A DNA stretch of 7,707 nucleotides, from assembly GCA_034664005.1 (NCBI GenBank), contig JAXDIL010000088.1, positions 1-7,707 of the forward strand. The letters are read 5' to 3'. Positions 5,791 to 7,707 of the stretch are shown piece by piece (positions within the stretch are counted from its first letter, which is position 1; each line of letters starts with the position of its first letter). The notes beneath the pieces were generated by a model, which saw nothing but the letters and a program-made list of their open reading frames with translations, was not told the origin of the DNA and ran no database searches. The stretch is from JACVRW01 sp034664005 (GTDB lineage: Bacteria > Actinomycetota > Thermoleophilia > Solirubrobacterales > Thermoleophilaceae). The position numbers and the translations under genes are program-made.

Positions 5791-6613
5791 CGAGCGCGCG
5801 GCCGATCAGCCGGTCCATCACGCGGTCCGGGAGGTACTTCGCCATCCGGGCGCGGAGCTTCGCGTCGGTGCCCACGAGGTAGCGGGTGCGCGGGCGGTTC
5901 GCCGTCAGCGCCGTCCCGATCGCCTCGGCCACCGCGCTCGGCTCGAGGCCGCGCTCCTGCGCGATCTTTGCGGTCTCCTCGCGCAGCTTCGCGATCATCC
6001 CGCCGTACAGCCGCTCTGCCTCCGGCGGCACGTCCTCCATCATCTCGTCGGCGAGTGCCTCGCCCTTCTCCCAGATCGGCGTCTTCACGCCACCGGGCTC
6101 GATCAGGATCACGTCCACCCCGTGGGGCCGCAGCTCGCGGCGCAGCGAGTCGCTGAGGCCCTCGAGCGCAAACTTCGACGCGTTGTATGGGCTCACCAGT
6201 GGGAGGCCGACGCGCCCGCCGATGGAGCTGACGTTGACGATCCGCCCGTGGGCGCGCCGCAGCGCCGGGAGGAACGCCTGCGTGACGGCCGCCTGCCCGA
6301 TCAGGTTGATCTCGAGCTGCTCGCGCAGCCTGTCGATCGGCAGGAACTCGAGCGGCGCCGCGACCGCGATCCCGGCGTTGTTCACGAGGCCGGCCAGCGG
6401 CGTGTCGCCGAGCTGCTCGCGCGCGGCCGCGATCTGGCCCGCGTCGGTCACGTCGATCCTCACGGTGCGAATGCCGCCGGCCTCGAGCCGCTCGGCGTCC
6501 TCGTCCTTGCGCACGGCGCCGACCACGTCGAAGCCCAGCGTCTTCAGGTGCTGGACGGTCGCCTCGCCGATGCCGGTGGAGGCGCCCGTCACGAGAACGG
6601 TTCCGGAGGCCAT
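5783..6613 (-). CDS. Classical short-chain dehydrogenase/reductase (SDR family)
   Basis: The 276-residue product is a complete classical SDR oxidoreductase using NAD(H) or NADP(H). The Rossmann nucleotide site is TGASTGIG (9-16). NNAG is at 78-81 and the structural Asn at N103. The catalytic Ser is S130 in NVSS, and YNASK supplies Y143 and K147. The IEPGGVKTP segment (171-179) and the 80-residue C-terminal substrate region suit the retinol-dehydrogenase/17-beta-hydroxysteroid-dehydrogenase-like branch, but the substrate cannot be predicted. VRK (34-36) after beta-strand 2 may favour NADP(H); this is inference. ATG at 6613 gives the normal short lead before the first strand. It lacks a Shine-Dalgarno sequence but has a -10-like box nine bases upstream, suggesting a leaderless transcript. 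It is divergent from the nitroreductase gene and convergent with the PPOX gene, three bases between stops. Confidence 0.93.
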   Translation of the reverse strand: MASGTVLVTGASTGIGEATVQHLKTLGFDVVGAVRKDEDAERLEAGGIRTVRIDVTDAGQIAAAREQLGDTPLAGLVNNAGIAVAAPLEFLPIDRLREQLEINLIGQAAVTQAFLPALRRAHGRIVNVSSIGGRVGLPLVSPYNASKFALEGLSDSLRRELRPHGVDVILIEPGGVKTPIWEKGEALADEMMEDVPPEAERLYGGMIAKLREETAKIAQERGLEPSAVAEAIGTALTANRPRTRYLVGTDAKLRARMAKYLPDRVMDRLIGRALGG

Positions 6614-6622
6614 GGCGGTGCC

Positions 6623-6628
6623 AGCCTA
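6623..6628 (-). promoter_or_regulatory. Candidate -10 box (TAGGCT) for the SDR gene
   Basis: On the minus strand TAGGCT fits the actinobacterial TANNNT -10 pattern and lies nine bases before the ATG at 6613. The distance implies a leader of zero to three bases. A weak -35 candidate (TTCCAC, 6652-6647) sits 18 bases further upstream, inside the start of the divergent nitroreductase gene. No ribosome-binding site is seen. Confidence 0.4.
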
Positions 6629-6633
6629 TTCGC

Positions 6634-6639
6634 TAGCTT
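6634..6639 (+). promoter_or_regulatory. Candidate -10 box (TAGCTT) for the nitroreductase gene
   Basis: TAGCTT fits TANNNT and is followed by exactly seven bases and then the GTG at 6647, the spacing expected when transcription starts on the first base of the start codon. It overlaps a GCTAGC palindrome (6632-6637) and lies between two copies of TTCGCT (6629-6634 and 6638-6643), sharing bases with both. No -35 element is obvious. Only five bases separate it from the opposite -10 box, so the two polymerases would compete for the same DNA. Confidence 0.45.
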
Positions 6640-6646
6640 CGCTCGG

Positions 6647-7156
6647 GTGGAAGTGGAAGAGGCGATCAGGACGCGCCGGACGCACAAGGTCTACGGACCC
6701 GAGCCGGTGCCGCGCGAGACGCTCGACGAGCTGTTCGAGCTGGCGCGCTGGGCGCCGAACCACAACCTCACGAACCCGTGGCGCTTCCGCGTGATCGGGC
6801 CCGAGTCACTCGCGCGCCTGAAGGAGGCGGCGGGCGAGGAGGCGGCCGCCAAGCTCGACCGGGCGCCGACGCTCGTGGTGGCCTCGGTGGTGGAGAGCGG
6901 CGACCCGGTGCAGGACGAGGAGGACTACGCCGCCGGCGCCGTCGCGGCCTACATCGTGCTGCTCGCCGCGCACGCGCGCGGGCTCGCCGGCTACTGGCGG
7001 ACGCCCGAGGTGCTGCGCACGCGCGGGGGTTGCGCGGCGGCCGGCCTTCCCGATGGCGAGCGGGCGATCGGCCTGCTTCACCTGGGGCCGCTCAGGCAGG
7101 AGAAGGACGCGCCTGAGCGGATGGAGCGCGGAGAGTTCGTAACGTACCTGCCGTGA
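6647..7156 (+). CDS. Small nitroreductase-family FMN oxidoreductase
   Basis: The 169-residue product begins VEVEEAIRTRRTHKVYG and continues with ELARWAPNHNLTNPWRF (about 33-49), the FMN-contact pattern of the nitroreductase superfamily. The middle (about 90-115) is the hydrophobic dimer helix, and GLAGYWRTP follows. The size and the APNHN...PWRF form suit the compact YdjA-like branch, which reduces nitro compounds or quinones with NAD(P)H in vitro; the physiological substrate is unknown. GTG at 6647 was chosen because it gives the family N-terminus just before the RTRR motif and sits seven bases after a -10 box. A second GTG at 6653 is possible. The frame is open further upstream, but there it overlaps the divergent dehydrogenase gene and is not family-like. 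The stop overlaps the next start as GTGA, so it should be co-transcribed with the glycerol-3-phosphate dehydrogenase gene. It is not BluB-like. Confidence 0.9.
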   Translation: MEVEEAIRTRRTHKVYGPEPVPRETLDELFELARWAPNHNLTNPWRFRVIGPESLARLKEAAGEEAAAKLDRAPTLVVASVVESGDPVQDEEDYAAGAVAAYIVLLAAHARGLAGYWRTPEVLRTRGGCAAAGLPDGERAIGLLHLGPLRQEKDAPERMERGEFVTYLP

Positions 7157-7707
7157 TCCCGCGAGCAGACGCTCTTGCCTCACTGGAGCGGGACAGCTTC
7201 GACATGGTCGTCGTCGGCGGCGGGATCACCGGCGCGGGCGTGGCTCTCGACGCCGCGTCGCGCGGCTACAGCGTCGCACTCGTGGAGAAGTCCGACTTCG
7301 CGGCGGGCACGTCGAGCCGCTCCTCGAAGCTCGTGCACGGCGGGCTTCGCTACCTCCAGAACTTCGACCTTGGCCTGGTGCGCGAGGCGCTGCTGGAGCG
7401 GTCGCTCTTGGTGAAGCTCGCGCCGCACCTGGTGAAGCCCCTGCCGATGATCGTGCCCACCTTCGAGGGCAAGCGCCCCGACCGGCTGCTGGGCGTGGGC
7501 TTGAACATGTACGACGTGATGTCCTGGCGTCGTGGCCGCGACGAGGCCGAGGAGTGGAGTCCCGAACGGCACCGCACGATCGACGCGGACGAGGTGCTCG
7601 AGCTCGTTCCCGCGCTGGCCGGCCGCGATCCGACGGCGGGCTATCTCTTCTACGACTGCCAGACCGACGACGCGCGCCTCGTGCTGACCGTGCTCGGCGA
7701 AGCGCTC
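7153..7707 (+). CDS. glpD: FAD-dependent glycerol-3-phosphate dehydrogenase, 3'-truncated by window end
   Basis: The first 185 residues of a GlpD-type enzyme are visible; the full family length is roughly 500-570. It oxidises sn-glycerol 3-phosphate to dihydroxyacetone phosphate and passes electrons through FAD to the respiratory quinone pool at the membrane. Residues 21-38 (VGGGITGAGVALDAASRG) match the family FAD signature, with the dinucleotide-binding glycines at 22, 24 and 27. They are followed by the acidic end of strand 2 (VEKSDF) and by GTSSRSSKLVHGGLRYLQ, which is highly typical of GlpD. FYDCQTDDARLV near the visible end is also a family landmark. GTG at 7153 overlaps the nitroreductase stop (GTGA) and leaves the usual lead of about 17 residues before the FAD strand; ATG at 7204 would cut into that lead. 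There is no nearby Shine-Dalgarno sequence (GGAGAG is 17 bases away), so translation is probably coupled. Confidence 0.93.
   Translation, partial: MIPRADALASLERDSFDMVVVGGGITGAGVALDAASRGYSVALVEKSDFAAGTSSRSSKLVHGGLRYLQNFDLGLVREALLERSLLVKLAPHLVKPLPMIVPTFEGKRPDRLLGVGLNMYDVMSWRRGRDEAEEWSPERHRTIDADEVLELVPALAGRDPTAGYLFYDCQTDDARLVLTVLGEAL

Noticed and set aside
5886..6794. A 302-residue open frame on the plus strand.
   Set aside because: It is antisense to a complete short-chain dehydrogenase with all catalytic residues and runs out of frame into the nitroreductase gene.
6647..7156. The nitroreductase as BluB (synthesis of the lower ligand of B12), which would link it to the upstream system.
   Set aside because: It is shorter than BluB, its APNHN...PWRF pattern suits the general nitroreductase branch, and it sits beyond two unrelated genes under its own promoter.

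Overview
The window is very GC-rich coding DNA, almost without gaps, with many GTG starts and 4-base start/stop overlaps. Protein styles and near-leaderless starts suggest a high-GC actinobacterium. A Thermoleophilia/Solirubrobacterales-type genome is my best guess from family architecture, but I cannot test it here. I see no rRNA, tRNA, CRISPR array or transposase, and no gene-free stretch longer than about 35 bases.

Region 1 (1-5133, plus strand) is a tightly coupled four-gene operon for an energy-coupling-factor (ECF) vitamin importer. Its genes encode a 5'-truncated DUF4430 protein (the fold of the C-terminal domain of animal transcobalamin and intrinsic factor), a CbiQ-like T component, a tandem CbiO-like double ATPase, and an S component. 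The S component is fused to an extracytoplasmic alpha/alpha-toroid domain of the prenyltransferase/squalene-cyclase fold. Start and stop codons overlap at every junction (4, 8 and 4 bases). The toroid and DUF4430 folds are the two halves of animal intrinsic factor/transcobalamin, here encoded in two genes around an ECF transporter. The most economical reading is a cobalamin or corrinoid capture-and-import system with a split intrinsic-factor-like receptor, one half built into the transporter. The substrate is inferred, not seen.

Region 2 (5141-6613) holds a PPOX-family flavin protein on plus and a classical short-chain dehydrogenase on minus. They converge with 3 bases between stop codons, under a hairpin that could end transcription both ways.

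Region 3 (6614-7707) starts with a 33-base divergent promoter region carrying a -10-like box in each direction close to the start codon, so both transcripts may be leaderless. A small nitroreductase follows. Its stop overlaps the start of a GlpD-type FAD-dependent glycerol-3-phosphate dehydrogenase that runs off the window end.

The main points for a second look are the split receptor and S-component fusion, a palindrome-bearing in-frame insert in the linker of the double ATPase, and the unassigned C-terminal half of the DUF4430 protein.
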